Source: CAZGOM01 sp964542875
GTDB taxonomy: Bacteria > Planctomycetota > Phycisphaerae > Phycisphaerales > Phycisphaeraceae
Length of the DNA: 18,296 bases
Reading direction: 5' to 3'
NCBI GenBank assembly: GCA_964542875.1
Contig: CAZIWA010000114.1
Location: 1 to 18,296 of the forward strand
Made by a program: the position numbers and the translations under genes. Position 1 is the stretch's first letter. Each line of letters opens with the position of its first letter. The notes under the pieces were generated by a model. The model was not told the DNA's origin. It searched no databases and saw nothing but the letters and a program-made list of their open reading frames with translations. Positions 1-7,679 of this stretch are shown piece by piece.

Positions 1-2
1 TG

Positions 3-998
3 GCGTGCTTCGCGGCGACGCAGGACTGCGTGGTGGATGCGTATCGGACGGACGTTTGCGAACCGGAAGAGCGCGGCGCGGGCGCGGCGATTTTCGTGAA
101 CGGGTATCGGATGGCGATGCTCGCCGCCGGCGGCGGGGCGCTTTGGCTGAGCCAATTGGGGATGAGCTGGAATGCGATCTACATGTTGATGGGGGGCGTG
201 ATGTCGCTGGGGCTGATCGCGACGATCATGGCGCCGATCCCCAAAGCGGACTCCGTGGGGCCAACGACCCTGCGCGAAGCGGTGACGGAGCCGGTGATCG
301 ACTTCTTCGCATCGCGAACTTTGGTGACTTCAATCGCGGTGCTGCTGTTTGCGGTGCTGTTTAAGCTGCCGGACGCGATGGCCAACCAGATGACCACGCC
401 GCTTTTGATGGGGCCCAAGAGCCTGGGATTCGCCAAAGGGGATATCGCCAACATCCGGGAATGGCTGGGCATGGGGCTTACGCTGGTGGGCGCTCTGCTG
501 GGCGGATTTGTGGTGGCCAAGGCGGGCATCTGGCGGTCGCTGTGGGTGTTTGGCGGTTTGCAGGCGCTGACCAACCTGGGCTGGGTGTGGCTGGCGTATG
601 CGGGCAAGAGCCTCGTGGTGCTGACGGTGGTGGTGAGCTTTGAAAACCTGGCGGCGGGCATGGTGGCGGCAGGGCTGATCGCGTTCATCATGACGCAGTG
701 CAACCGGAAATACAGCGCGATGCAGTATGCCTTGTTCACCAGCCTGATGGCCGGAGGCAACGTGCTGTCTGCGATGTTTACCGGGTACTTTGTGGAGGCA
801 ATGGGCTTTGTGCCGTTTTTCCTGCTGACGGTGGCGGTGGCGCTGCCGGGGATGGCACTGCTGCCGCTGCTAAAGAAGCTGCCGGGCGAGGCGGTGCAGG
901 AACAAGAAGCCGTACCGGTGGTGGAAGCACCTGTGGCAGCAGTGCCGGTGACGGCGATCGAAGCAGGCGCCGGCGCACGGGTGAATCCGCAGGTTTGA
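3..998 (+). CDS. AmpG-like MFS permease, 5' end missing
   Basis: The reading frame is open from the first bases of the window, so the gene starts upstream; 331 C-terminal residues are present, ending at a TGA. The first visible residues read AATQDCVVDAYR, followed by EERGAGAA and NGYRMAML. This is the signature of AmpG-family major facilitator proteins, whose E. coli member imports anhydromuropeptides across the inner membrane for murein recycling. About eight hydrophobic segments follow, agreeing with the C-terminal two thirds of a 12-14 TM carrier. The protein ends in a soluble tail rich in Val, Ala, Pro and Glu (about the last 35 residues). No peptidoglycan-recycling gene lies nearby, so the substrate (muropeptide or another solute) is open. 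Family call is firm; AmpG function is inferred. Confidence 0.85.
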   Translation, partial: ACFAATQDCVVDAYRTDVCEPEERGAGAAIFVNGYRMAMLAAGGGALWLSQLGMSWNAIYMLMGGVMSLGLIATIMAPIPKADSVGPTTLREAVTEPVIDFFASRTLVTSIAVLLFAVLFKLPDAMANQMTTPLLMGPKSLGFAKGDIANIREWLGMGLTLVGALLGGFVVAKAGIWRSLWVFGGLQALTNLGWVWLAYAGKSLVVLTVVVSFENLAAGMVAAGLIAFIMTQCNRKYSAMQYALFTSLMAGGNVLSAMFTGYFVEAMGFVPFFLLTVAVALPGMALLPLLKKLPGEAVQEQEAVPVVEAPVAAVPVTAIEAGAGARVNPQV

Positions 999-1373
999 TG
1001 TGGGCCGATGGGACACGACAATCGCATTTGATGAAAGCCCTCGCGCTCGAGTTGTCGGGGTGATCGGGTGTCAGGGAGCGGGTTGATTGAGTTTTGGGTA
1101 TCAAAGGGCCGTCTACCTGGAATGGATCAGGCTTTTTTTAAGCCCGAAACCCTGGTACTCCGGGTGCATGGACACTCCTACTTTCCAAATGTAATTGCTT
1201 TGGCCGATGAGATCGTTTGTTTCGAAAAAGACAATTTTAAGAGCATAATGAGGGTTTTCGAACCACTTGCCACAGCCTAGAATGAGAAGCTTGCAGGCTG
1301 ATGTTTTTTGGGATTGGACCGGCCTCAGCATTTCTGCAGGTTCTCATTGGCCGGGGTGAAGAAGGATCGTTCG
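999..1373. other. Intergenic stretch with AT-rich core
   Basis: This 375-base gap between the AmpG-like gene and the pilin-like gene holds no convincing gene. Its middle is much poorer in GC than the surroundings: by hand count 39 of 100 bases at 1171-1270 are G or C. Two short antiparallel frames exist, 1068-1280 (+, 70 codons) and 1113-1331 (-, 72 codons). Neither has a clear ribosome site or a family I can assign. A weak hairpin, GGCTT-TTTTT-AAGCC, lies at 1130-1144. The 3' end should carry the promoter of the pilin-like gene, but I see no clear -35/-10 pair. Confidence 0.5.
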
Positions 1374-2297
1374 ATGAAAAACAGGCTTATACGCAACCAT
1401 CAATCGGGTGGATTTTCACTTGTGGAACTGCTGGTGGTGATCGCGATTGTCGCGCTCCTGCTGGCTGTGCTGCTGCCAGCGACTTCCCGCGCGAGAGAAG
1501 TGGCCAGGCGGGCGATTTGCGCGAGCAACCTCAAGCAGATGTACCTCAGCTACAACACGTACGCCGCGGATTCCCTGGGGTATTATCCCGGCGTGGTGGG
1601 GTACAACGGTACGCAAGACGATGGGGCGTTTGGAACGTCTTACGTCCAGGAGTTCGGCTGGGCGCGCAGCACCAACAATGCGATCCCCAATTACCTGCAA
1701 AAGCCGATGACCAAATGCCCATCGGTGGCCAAGAGCAAGTCCGACAAGGCATGGCTTTATCTGGACAAGAACGGGCCGCAGGAGATCGCCTACGGGCAGA
1801 CGGATTATTCATTGAAAGCGGGTTTCGCCAGCAACCACCGGACGGCCCGCACGACGCCCTCGGGCACTGAATATTTCATTGATCTTCCTTGCAACACGCT
1901 CAACTACAAGCGCGGTTTCCTCCACACGACACGCTACCGCGGCTGGAACAACAAATTCTTCTTTAACTTCCGCGAGGAAGGCCAGCATCTGCTGGATAAG
2001 AGCTTCAAGCCGCAGTCCGGCTTCAGCATCATGTTCATGGACCGGCAGTGCGACCCGGGTTCCACCACATGGCTGGGGACCAACTATGAGTACAAGAGCA
2101 ACCATGCCACGACCGACGGCTATAGCGCGCAAGGGGCGAACGCTTGTCTGAAAAACGGTTCCGTGCGATGGATGTCCCTGGAGGAAGCGTACAACACCAG
2201 CACGGCGACGACGTCGTTTTTCTACTACGGAACATCGGCATATGCCGAGGGCGCTTTGAAGCAGTTTGTGGACCGGTACGTTGCGGAGCAGTTTTGA
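1374..2297 (+). CDS. Prepilin-type N-terminal cleavage/methylation domain protein (H-X9-DG class)
   Basis: A 307-residue secreted, pilin-like protein. The N terminus is a class III (type IV prepilin) signal: a short basic leader ending SGG, cleavage expected after Gly13, then FSLVELLVV with Glu at +5 of the mature protein and a hydrophobic helix to about residue 35. The stretch ICASNLKQM (residues 48-56) and the C-terminal GANACLKNGSVRW (254-266) match the large planctomycete/Lentisphaerae family annotated 'prepilin-type N-terminal cleavage/methylation domain, H-X9-DG'; here the usual DG is NG. These proteins are thought to be handled by a type II secretion/pilus-like apparatus, but their role is unknown. 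The ATG at 1374 has AGAAGGA about 8 bases upstream; the frame is open back to 1308, but an earlier start would put about 22 extra residues before the prepilin leader. No pilus assembly genes are nearby. It ends 16 bases from the convergent PhyH gene. Confidence 0.88.
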   Translation: MKNRLIRNHQSGGFSLVELLVVIAIVALLLAVLLPATSRAREVARRAICASNLKQMYLSYNTYAADSLGYYPGVVGYNGTQDDGAFGTSYVQEFGWARSTNNAIPNYLQKPMTKCPSVAKSKSDKAWLYLDKNGPQEIAYGQTDYSLKAGFASNHRTARTTPSGTEYFIDLPCNTLNYKRGFLHTTRYRGWNNKFFFNFREEGQHLLDKSFKPQSGFSIMFMDRQCDPGSTTWLGTNYEYKSNHATTDGYSAQGANACLKNGSVRWMSLEEAYNTSTATTSFFYYGTSAYAEGALKQFVDRYVAEQF

Positions 2298-2313
2298 TTT
2301 GTATTCAAGGGGC

Positions 2314-3069
2314 TTAGGCCGGGGGCAACGCGAAGGCGAGGGTGGCGTCTTCGGCGATGTCGGGGATGGGGTGGGGTTTTCCGTGCCCGCCGTTGCCCAG
2401 AGGAAGGTTTGAGAAGGCGTTGTAGCAGCAGATGTAGGCGCGGCGGGGTTTATCGGAGAGGTTGGCTTCCGAGCTGTGGAGGGTGTTGCTGTGAAAGAAA
2501 AGCGCGCTGCCGGGGCGTGCTTCACAGTAGCGGACTTCCATGGATTCGATGAGGAGCTTGACGCGGTCGGGGTGGGCACCGGCCTGGCTGCCGTAGCGGC
2601 CGTGTTCGATCCGGCCCAGGTGGTGCGAACCGACGATGACCTTGAGACAGCCGTTTTCACGGGTGGCGGCGTCGAGGGCGATCATGCAGGAGACGAGGCG
2701 CGGCGCCGGGCAGCCGTCGTGGTACCAGTAGCCGTAGTCCTGGTGCCATTCCCAGGCGCCGCCGACGCGGGCTTCCTTGAGCATGACTTTGCTGTGCCAG
2801 TGGTAGACGTCTTCGCGAAGGATAGCGCGGACGGAATTCACCAGGCGGGGGTGTGCGGAGATGCTGCCGAAGACGTCGTTCTGGAGGTCCATCCAGAGGG
2901 AGAGCTTGCTGGAGCGGCCGGCGACATCGGGCATGTTGAGCTGGCGTTCGGTGCGCTCACCACGTTCGACGCGGCTTAAAAGGATGTCGACGACTTGTTG
3001 GGAGAAGAAGTTATCGACGATTACGTAGCCGTCGCGGTCGTAGGCTTCAATGTGCTGGCGGGTGATCAT
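2314..3069 (-). CDS. Phytanoyl-CoA dioxygenase (PhyH) family protein
   Basis: A 251-residue protein of the PhyH group of non-haem Fe(II)/2-oxoglutarate dioxygenases. It opens with the typical YDRDGYVIVDNFFS segment. The iron ligands are visible as H109-x-D111 in WEWHQDYGYW and a distal histidine, most likely H198 in SNTLHSSEAN, with Arg209/210 placed to hold 2-oxoglutarate. ENGCLKVIVGSHHLG (138-152) is another family hallmark. Length is normal for the family. The substrate cannot be read from sequence; planctomycete genomes carry many paralogues, few characterised. The gene is divergent from an AraC-type regulator (119 bases apart), which suggests inducible catabolism or modification of a small molecule. 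AGGA lies about 9 bases before the ATG. Confidence 0.9.
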   Translation of the reverse strand: MITRQHIEAYDRDGYVIVDNFFSQQVVDILLSRVERGERTERQLNMPDVAGRSSKLSLWMDLQNDVFGSISAHPRLVNSVRAILREDVYHWHSKVMLKEARVGGAWEWHQDYGYWYHDGCPAPRLVSCMIALDAATRENGCLKVIVGSHHLGRIEHGRYGSQAGAHPDRVKLLIESMEVRYCEARPGSALFFHSNTLHSSEANLSDKPRRAYICCYNAFSNLPLGNGGHGKPHPIPDIAEDATLAFALPPA

Positions 3070-3188
3070 AGAGGATGTCCTGGAAGTGATTTAATGGCTT
3101 TTTCAGCGCAAGATGGTGGAACCCGTTGCGCGCAATTAGAATTTATCGAGGTGATTTAAAGGGTCCATGGATTTTTCGGTTTTTAAAG
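3070..3188. promoter_or_regulatory. Divergent PhyH/AraC control region with a 12-base direct repeat
   Basis: The 119-base space between the two divergent starts contains two near-identical direct repeats, GTGATTTAATGG at 3086-3097 and GTGATTTAAAGG at 3151-3162 (11 of 12 bases, same orientation, 65 bases apart). AraC-family dimers bind direct repeats in such divergent regions, so these are candidate half-sites for the adjacent regulator. No -35/-10 pair is clear enough to name. Operator function is inference. Confidence 0.45.
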
Positions 3189-4133
3189 ATGGATATTTCG
3201 TCGGATTTATTGGAGCGGAATTACGCCGGTGAGCCGATGGTGATTCCATTGGCGAAGGGGCCGTTCTCAATCTGGCCGCGGCTGGCGGTGTGCCCGACGG
3301 TGCAGGGCGGGCCGGGGGTGTCGACTGCGCAGAAACGGGTGATCCGGGATTTTGAGTTTGTGATGCTCGTGCGCGGGCGAGGGTGGGTGTGGTGGGAGCC
3401 TTATGGGGCGAGCATCGATCTGACGCCGGGGGATGTGGTGTTTTTCCCGCCTGGGGTGGTGCACGGGTGGGCGGTGGAGGAGAACACGCACCTGGCATTG
3501 CACTTTGACATCCATGCGCGGCCGGCGATCAAAGACATGGACATGATCCGGAAGATGCCGCAATGGGTGAAGCGTGCGCCAACGAATCAGATCCCTTGTT
3601 TTAAGATCAACCTAGCGGGCGATGAATTGATGATTCCGCTGGTGACACAGGTGCGCGCGCCGGAGGAATGGCGCCAGCGTTTGATGCCGCTGGTGGAGCG
3701 ATACCATGCCAAAACACTGCAGACGGGAATGGGCCGGCTGCTGGCCGCGGAGGCCGTGGGATGGGGATTGCGCACGCTGGCGCAGGATGCCGGGCCGCTG
3801 CTGAACCAGCCGGGGCCCGATGCGAGAATCGCTCGTGCGCTGGCGCTGGCGGATGCGAAGTGGAATGTGTCGGTGGCACAGCTTGCCAAAGCGGCAGGCA
3901 TGGGGCAGACGGCGTTTCGCCAGGCATTTACGCGGAACGTGGGGCGTACCCCTCGGGAGTACATAGAAGACCGAAGGCTGGCCCATGCCAAGCATCTGCT
4001 GCTGGAGACGAGCCAGGCCATTTTTGAAGTGGCGCAGGCGTGCGGCTACAGCGACCCGTATCACTTCAGCCGGGTGTTTGCGCGGGTGACTGGGGAAAGC
4101 CCTCGGGGGTATCGCAAGGCGCGGCTGATGTGA
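3189..4133 (+). CDS. AraC/XylS-family transcriptional regulator with cupin sensor domain
   Basis: A 314-residue two-domain regulator. Residues about 50-110 form a cupin-type ligand-binding domain: FEFVMLVRGRGWVWW, then DLTPGDVVFFPPGVVHGW with the His93 region typical of sugar-sensing AraC cupins. The C-terminal domain (about 212-314) has the paired helix-turn-helix of the family: the first in VAQLAKAAGMGQTAFRQAF and the second in IFEVAQACGYSDPYHFSRVF, followed by GESPRGYRK. It is transcribed away from the PhyH dioxygenase, which it may control. The start is uncertain: the frame is open to a TTG at 3126, and I chose the ATG at 3189. No good ribosome site precedes either, and an ATG at 3237 is also possible. 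The effector is unknown. Confidence 0.9.
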   Translation: MDISSDLLERNYAGEPMVIPLAKGPFSIWPRLAVCPTVQGGPGVSTAQKRVIRDFEFVMLVRGRGWVWWEPYGASIDLTPGDVVFFPPGVVHGWAVEENTHLALHFDIHARPAIKDMDMIRKMPQWVKRAPTNQIPCFKINLAGDELMIPLVTQVRAPEEWRQRLMPLVERYHAKTLQTGMGRLLAAEAVGWGLRTLAQDAGPLLNQPGPDARIARALALADAKWNVSVAQLAKAAGMGQTAFRQAFTRNVGRTPREYIEDRRLAHAKHLLLETSQAIFEVAQACGYSDPYHFSRVFARVTGESPRGYRKARLM

Positions 4134-4177
4134 TGGGATGACGTTTAACGATGCATCGTTCGAAGACAGAGAAGACA

Positions 4178-4208
4178 TTTTTCAGCACCCATCGAAGGTG
4201 CTGAAAAA
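4178..4208. repeat. Perfect 12-bp inverted repeat, 7-base loop
   Basis: TTTTTCAGCACC (4178-4189) and its exact complement GGTGCTGAAAAA (4197-4208) flank CATCGAA. It sits 45 bases after the AraC stop. The T-run is in the 5' arm and the A-run in the 3' arm on both strands, the reverse of an intrinsic terminator (A-stem-T). It may still act as an RNA stem-loop or be a small inverted-repeat element. Confidence 0.7.
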
Positions 4209-4245
4209 CAAGAGGCAATCAGATGATTATTCTCCGGGGGCTGCG

Positions 4246-4273
4246 CTCGAAGACTCGAAGACTCGAAGACTCG
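4246..4273. repeat. Tandem repeat, 3.5 copies of an 8-mer
   Basis: CTCGAAGA occurs three times head to tail (4246-4253, 4254-4261, 4262-4269) followed by a half copy CTCG. A related TTCGAAGACAGAGAAGACA lies at 4159-4177. It is likely a slippage-prone microsatellite in non-coding DNA; no function is apparent. Confidence 0.8.
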
Positions 4274-4383
4274 CTGACCCCCGGCTACGGGCGATCGCCC
4301 CGCTGGGGCGCGAAAAATGCCAATTCACAAGGGTCAAAATACATGCAGCAACGTTGCTACAGACTCCTTTGAACCGTGGTGGA

Positions 4384-6921
4384 TTACGCCTTGGTTGTGG
4401 AGGGTTGTTGAAGTTTTGAAAGCAGATCACCAGCCAAAGTCATGAAGCGTTGGAGCGTTTCAGGCTTGGGCATGGGGAGATGGAGGTAGGGCTGGCCGGT
4501 GGCCGGATCGGTCCTGACGATGGCGGGAGGCTGGGCTTCGCCGAAGGCATTGGTGGTGGGAGTGGCGAGCCCGGCGAGCATGGAGAGGCCGGTTTGGAGG
4601 AGTTCGCCCCAGGCATCCTGAGGTGCGCGGGTGGTGGGGACAGGCGCGGAAGACTCAGCGGAAGAAGCCTTGGCGGGTGCAAAGGAGGAGGATGCATCTT
4701 TGGCAGGAGAGATGGCCTGGGCGGCGGCGGACAGAGGGGCACCAGTCTGGGATTCAGTGAAGTCTTCAGGTTCGGGTGCGGGTTCGGCGGGAGGTGGCGC
4801 GGGGATGCTGGTGGTGGCGGTTTCGACGGTTTCGATGAAGCGCTTGAGTTTACTGCCGCCCAGAAAGACTTCGGTTTCGCCGCCATCGAGGGCGCCGGAG
4901 AAGAGGGATTTTTTGAACTTGAGGATTGAAAGCATGCCTTCTTCGATGGTGCCCTGAGAGACGAAGTTGACGACTTGAACGGGTTGGCTTTGGCCCATGC
5001 GGTGAACCCGGCCGATGCGCTGTTCGAGGATGGCGGGGTTCCAGGGGAGGTCCATGTTAACGACGACGGAGGCGAACTGGAGGTTGAGGCCAACGCCGCC
5101 TGCGTCGGTGGAGAGGAAGACGCGGCAGTTGGGGTCGTCCCGGAAGGTGTCGATGAGGGATTTACGTTGTGCGCCGGGGACGCCGCCGTGGAAGAGAACG
5201 TGGCCGATTTTGCGTTCCTGGAGCTTGCGAACGATGAGCTGATGCATCTTGAGCCACTGGCTGAAGACGACGACTTTGGTTCCGGGGGTTTCCAGCAGTT
5301 CATCAAGCAGGACGGCGAGCTCATCGGGTTTGACGCCGTCGGAAGTTTTATCGTCGAGGAGGTAACTGCTGTCACAGCTCATGCGCATGTTCTGGAGTGC
5401 GATCATGAGCTTGCGCTGGTCGGACTCGCTGAGGAATTTCATCCTTCGCCACTTGGCGACAAGGAGTGCGACAGCTTCGCAGTTTTCGGCGTGGTGTTTT
5501 CGTTGGAGGGGGCCCATCTGAACGAAGAAGTTTTTGTCCAGGCGCGGGGGCAACTGGGTGAGGACCTGGGATTTGAGCCGGCGCAGGAGAATGGGCTCAA
5601 GTGATTTGCCGATGGTGTCCAGCCTCTTGTAGCCGACGATTTTGCCGTCGGTGTCGAGAATTTGATGGTCGGCGAGGAATTTAAAGGTGGGCCCAAGACG
5701 GTGAGCGTCGACGAACTCCACGATGGAGACGAGCTCCTGGAGTCGATTTTCAAGGGGTGTGCCGGTGAGGACGATGGCATAGGGGGATTTGATGCGTTTG
5801 ACGGTGCGGGCGGCGCGGGTGTTCCAGTTTTTGATCCGCTGAGCTTCGTCGAGGATGACAAGGTCGGGCGACCATTGGGCGATGAGGTCCAGGTCGGCGT
5901 GAAGGGTATCGTAGTTGGTGATTTTGAAGAAGCCTGGCTCGGAGAAGCGCTCGGATCGGGTTTTGCGTAAGCCGTTGATGACGGTGGCGGGGCGGCCCGT
6001 GAATTTTTGGATTTCCCGTTCCCACTGGTGTTTGAGTGAGGTGGGGCAGATGATCAGCGCCCGCTGCACGCCGAGATGGCGGGCCATGATTTCCGCGCCG
6101 GCAATGGCCTGAATGGTTTTGCCGAGGCCCATTTCATCGCCAATGAGGCAGCGGCCGGCCTTGGCGGCGAAAAGCGCGCCCTGACGCTGATATGGATAGA
6201 GGTCTGCGGTGACGAGCTTGTTGAAGCCAGGGTCGGCGATCCCTTGGGGGAATGCGGCATCGATGCGCTTGATGCGGTCTTTGGCGTCCCGGGCCTCGGC
6301 AACAAAGGCGAGAGCGTCCGGATCGCACTTGAGCTCGGGGTCGATCGCACTGGCTTGCTTGATGAAGTGCTCGAACTTGTCGAACCGGTCGGGACGGAAG
6401 ACGTTGTTGAAGTCGCAGTATTGGGTGGTGAGGGGCCGGAGGCGAACTTTGGTTTGAGTGCCAGGGATGAATTGAATCTGACGTTTTGCGCCGTAACGAA
6501 GTGTGATGTGGCTGTGGGCGGGGTGGTGGCCCTGCAAAAGGGCCGCCTTGGCGCCTTTTTTACGCTCAAGCTTGCCGAGGGTGTATTCAATGTGCTTGCA
6601 CGTTCCCAGGGCGTTGATGGCGAAGTCCATGCAGGTGCAGGCATTGTCGCCAGGGTTGGCGCCGCGGATGGTGACCCGATAAGCCGAGCCGGAAGCGGGA
6701 TTAAAGACGTTGAATTCCGAAAAGATCGGTTCAGGGCCGAGGTTCTGAAGCTTGAACTTCTGTTCCCTTCCAAACTGGCGACGGAGATTGGCCTGCCATT
6801 GTTCGAGGGTGAGCTCCGGCGGCTTGGTGGTGCGCGAGAGCTTTGGAGCAGCGGATTTCTTGCGTTTGGTTTTGGGGGTGGCGGGTGCGGGATTTTTGTG
6901 GATCGATCGGGTGTTTTTCAT
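4384..6921 (-). CDS. SWIM zinc-finger SNF2-family DNA helicase/translocase
   Basis: An 845-residue SWI2/SNF2 ATPase. Order: basic N-terminal tail (1-35); SWIM zinc finger C95-x-C97 ... C108-x-H110; linker; SNF2 N-terminal lobe with Walker A GDEMGLGKT (261-269), DEAQ box (358-361) and LTGTPLENR (385-393); helicase C lobe with VVFSQW (551-556), STDAGGVGLNLQ (604-615) and LEQRIGRVHRMGQ (632-644). All ATPase motifs are intact, so the enzyme should translocate on double-stranded DNA or remodel DNA-protein complexes. Residues about 700-770 are a low-complexity Ala/Pro/Ser linker, followed by a short conserved-looking tail. The ATG at 6921 is chosen because AAGGA lies 6 bases upstream; the open frame runs 135 codons further but there overlaps the divergent HIT gene. 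Bacterial members are linked to stress, transcription recycling or phage defence; no defence partners are adjacent here. Confidence 0.93.
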   Translation of the reverse strand: MKNTRSIHKNPAPATPKTKRKKSAAPKLSRTTKPPELTLEQWQANLRRQFGREQKFKLQNLGPEPIFSEFNVFNPASGSAYRVTIRGANPGDNACTCMDFAINALGTCKHIEYTLGKLERKKGAKAALLQGHHPAHSHITLRYGAKRQIQFIPGTQTKVRLRPLTTQYCDFNNVFRPDRFDKFEHFIKQASAIDPELKCDPDALAFVAEARDAKDRIKRIDAAFPQGIADPGFNKLVTADLYPYQRQGALFAAKAGRCLIGDEMGLGKTIQAIAGAEIMARHLGVQRALIICPTSLKHQWEREIQKFTGRPATVINGLRKTRSERFSEPGFFKITNYDTLHADLDLIAQWSPDLVILDEAQRIKNWNTRAARTVKRIKSPYAIVLTGTPLENRLQELVSIVEFVDAHRLGPTFKFLADHQILDTDGKIVGYKRLDTIGKSLEPILLRRLKSQVLTQLPPRLDKNFFVQMGPLQRKHHAENCEAVALLVAKWRRMKFLSESDQRKLMIALQNMRMSCDSSYLLDDKTSDGVKPDELAVLLDELLETPGTKVVVFSQWLKMHQLIVRKLQERKIGHVLFHGGVPGAQRKSLIDTFRDDPNCRVFLSTDAGGVGLNLQFASVVVNMDLPWNPAILEQRIGRVHRMGQSQPVQVVNFVSQGTIEEGMLSILKFKKSLFSGALDGGETEVFLGGSKLKRFIETVETATTSIPAPPPAEPAPEPEDFTESQTGAPLSAAAQAISPAKDASSSFAPAKASSAESSAPVPTTRAPQDAWGELLQTGLSMLAGLATPTTNAFGEAQPPAIVRTDPATGQPYLHLPMPKPETLQRFMTLAGDLLSKLQQPSTTKA

Positions 6922-7074
6922 GGCGTCCTTGCCTGGGAAAAGCGATCGGCGATGTCGGAAGGCTTGGTTAATGAAGATACCGAGGCGGTGAAGATATGCG
7001 ATCCGACTGGCCTTAGATTTTTGTGCAAGCTCCGGGTGCATAGAAAGAGCGATTGGTGGCGGTACACTGGGTTT

Positions 7075-7617
7075 ATGAGCCAAGACCGACTGTGGGCGCC
7101 GTGGCGCATGGAATATGTATCGAATCTGGAGGCGCATCCCGTGGCCAAGCCCGGGACGGTGCCGGGTTGTTTTTTTTGCGACCACCTGGCGCAGACCCAG
7201 GGAAGGCCGCAAGGCGATGAGGTGTGCAAGAAGCACCTGGTGCTGCTGCAGGATGAGCGGGGGGCGCTGATGCTGAATCGTTATCCGTATTGCAATGGGC
7301 ATCTGCTGGTGGCGCGGCCCGAGCATGTGCCGGATCTATCGGGTTACACGCAGGCGCAGCGGGCGGGGCTGATGGAGCTGGTGGCGCTGGGTGAAAGGCT
7401 TTTAAAAGAGGCGTATAACGCGCAGGGGGTGAATGTGGGGATCAACATCGGGCGTGCCGCCGGCGCGGGGGTACCGGGGCATCTGCACATTCATGTGGTG
7501 CCGCGGTGGGCAGGGGATGTGAACTTCATGGAAGTGGTGGGGCAGGTGAAGGTGATTCCGCAGGCGTTAGAAAAGAGTTATGCGCTTTTGAGCCAGGCGC
7601 TTACGCGGGTGGTGTAA
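7075..7617 (+). CDS. HIT-domain nucleotide hydrolase/phosphorylase (Ap4A-phosphorylase-like)
   Basis: A 180-residue HIT-superfamily protein. The N terminus LWAPWRMEYV and the CFFC pair (C32, C35) are typical of the bacterial branch that includes the mycobacterial Ap4A phosphorylase, where the cysteines help bind zinc. NRYPYCNGHLLVARPEHV (68-85) is the family core, and the catalytic histidine triad is HLHIHVV (136-142) inside GAGVPGHLHIHVVPRW. Such enzymes act on dinucleoside polyphosphates or other nucleotide conjugates in the cytoplasm. The ATG at 7075 gives the expected N terminus; the much longer open frame upstream overlaps the divergent helicase gene and is not coding. No strong ribosome site is seen. 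The two genes share a 153-base divergent region. Confidence 0.93.
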   Translation: MSQDRLWAPWRMEYVSNLEAHPVAKPGTVPGCFFCDHLAQTQGRPQGDEVCKKHLVLLQDERGALMLNRYPYCNGHLLVARPEHVPDLSGYTQAQRAGLMELVALGERLLKEAYNAQGVNVGINIGRAAGAGVPGHLHIHVVPRWAGDVNFMEVVGQVKVIPQALEKSYALLSQALTRVV

Positions 7618-7623
7618 CGGGTA

Positions 7624-7637
7624 ATTGTGTACACAAT
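7624..7637. promoter_or_regulatory. Perfect 14-bp palindrome, candidate operator
   Basis: ATTGTGTACACAAT is a perfect palindrome, lying 7 bases after the HIT stop and just upstream of the promoter at 7651-7679. Its core GTGTACAC fits the loose GTnTAnAC pattern of HutC-type GntR operators, but no GntR gene is in the window, so the binding protein is unknown. Confidence 0.5.
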
Positions 7638-7650
7638 CCCTAGTTGTCGC

Positions 7651-7679
7651 TTGCATCCTGAAATATTGACGTCTACAAT
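7651..7679 (+). promoter_or_regulatory. Putative sigma70-type promoter for the DUF3553 gene
   Basis: TTGCAT (7651-7656) and TACAAT (7674-7679) are separated by the ideal 17 bases, matching four of six and five of six consensus bases. Transcription would begin near 7686, leaving a leader of about 190 bases that contains a 12-bp palindrome TTTAAGCTTAAA (7693-7704). Confidence 0.5.

Larger units (their letters stand above)
4134..4383. other. Repeat-rich intergenic stretch
   Basis: This 250-base space separates the convergent ends of the AraC gene and the helicase gene and contains no credible gene. Besides the inverted and tandem repeats listed separately, it holds a 12-base palindrome GGGCGATCGCCC (4289-4300) that overlaps a second hairpin CGCCCC-GCT-GGGGCG (4296-4310), and a palindrome AGCAACGTTGCT (4347-4358). 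The 4296-4310 hairpin could end transcription, but no T-run follows on either strand, so a canonical intrinsic terminator is not shown. Confidence 0.5.

Noticed and set aside
1113..1331. GNAT acetyltransferase remnant on the minus strand
   Set aside because: Only about ten residues resemble the acetyl-CoA loop, the rest does not fit, and the frame stops directly after it; too weak to annotate.
4246..4273. CRISPR-like array
   Set aside because: The 8-base units are directly adjacent with no spacers and there are no cas genes.
6076..7074. Long plus-strand open frame running into the HIT gene
   Set aside because: It is the antisense of the SNF2 gene, kept open by GC-rich codon bias; the HIT family N terminus begins at 7075.
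6922..7326. 135-codon N-terminal extension of the helicase frame
   Set aside because: It overlaps the divergent HIT gene on the other strand, has no domain similarity, and a good ribosome site precedes the ATG at 6921.
4384..7617. Phage-defence island built around the SNF2 helicase
   Set aside because: The neighbours are a HIT enzyme and an AraC regulator; no nuclease, phospholipase D, methyltransferase or other usual defence partner is present.
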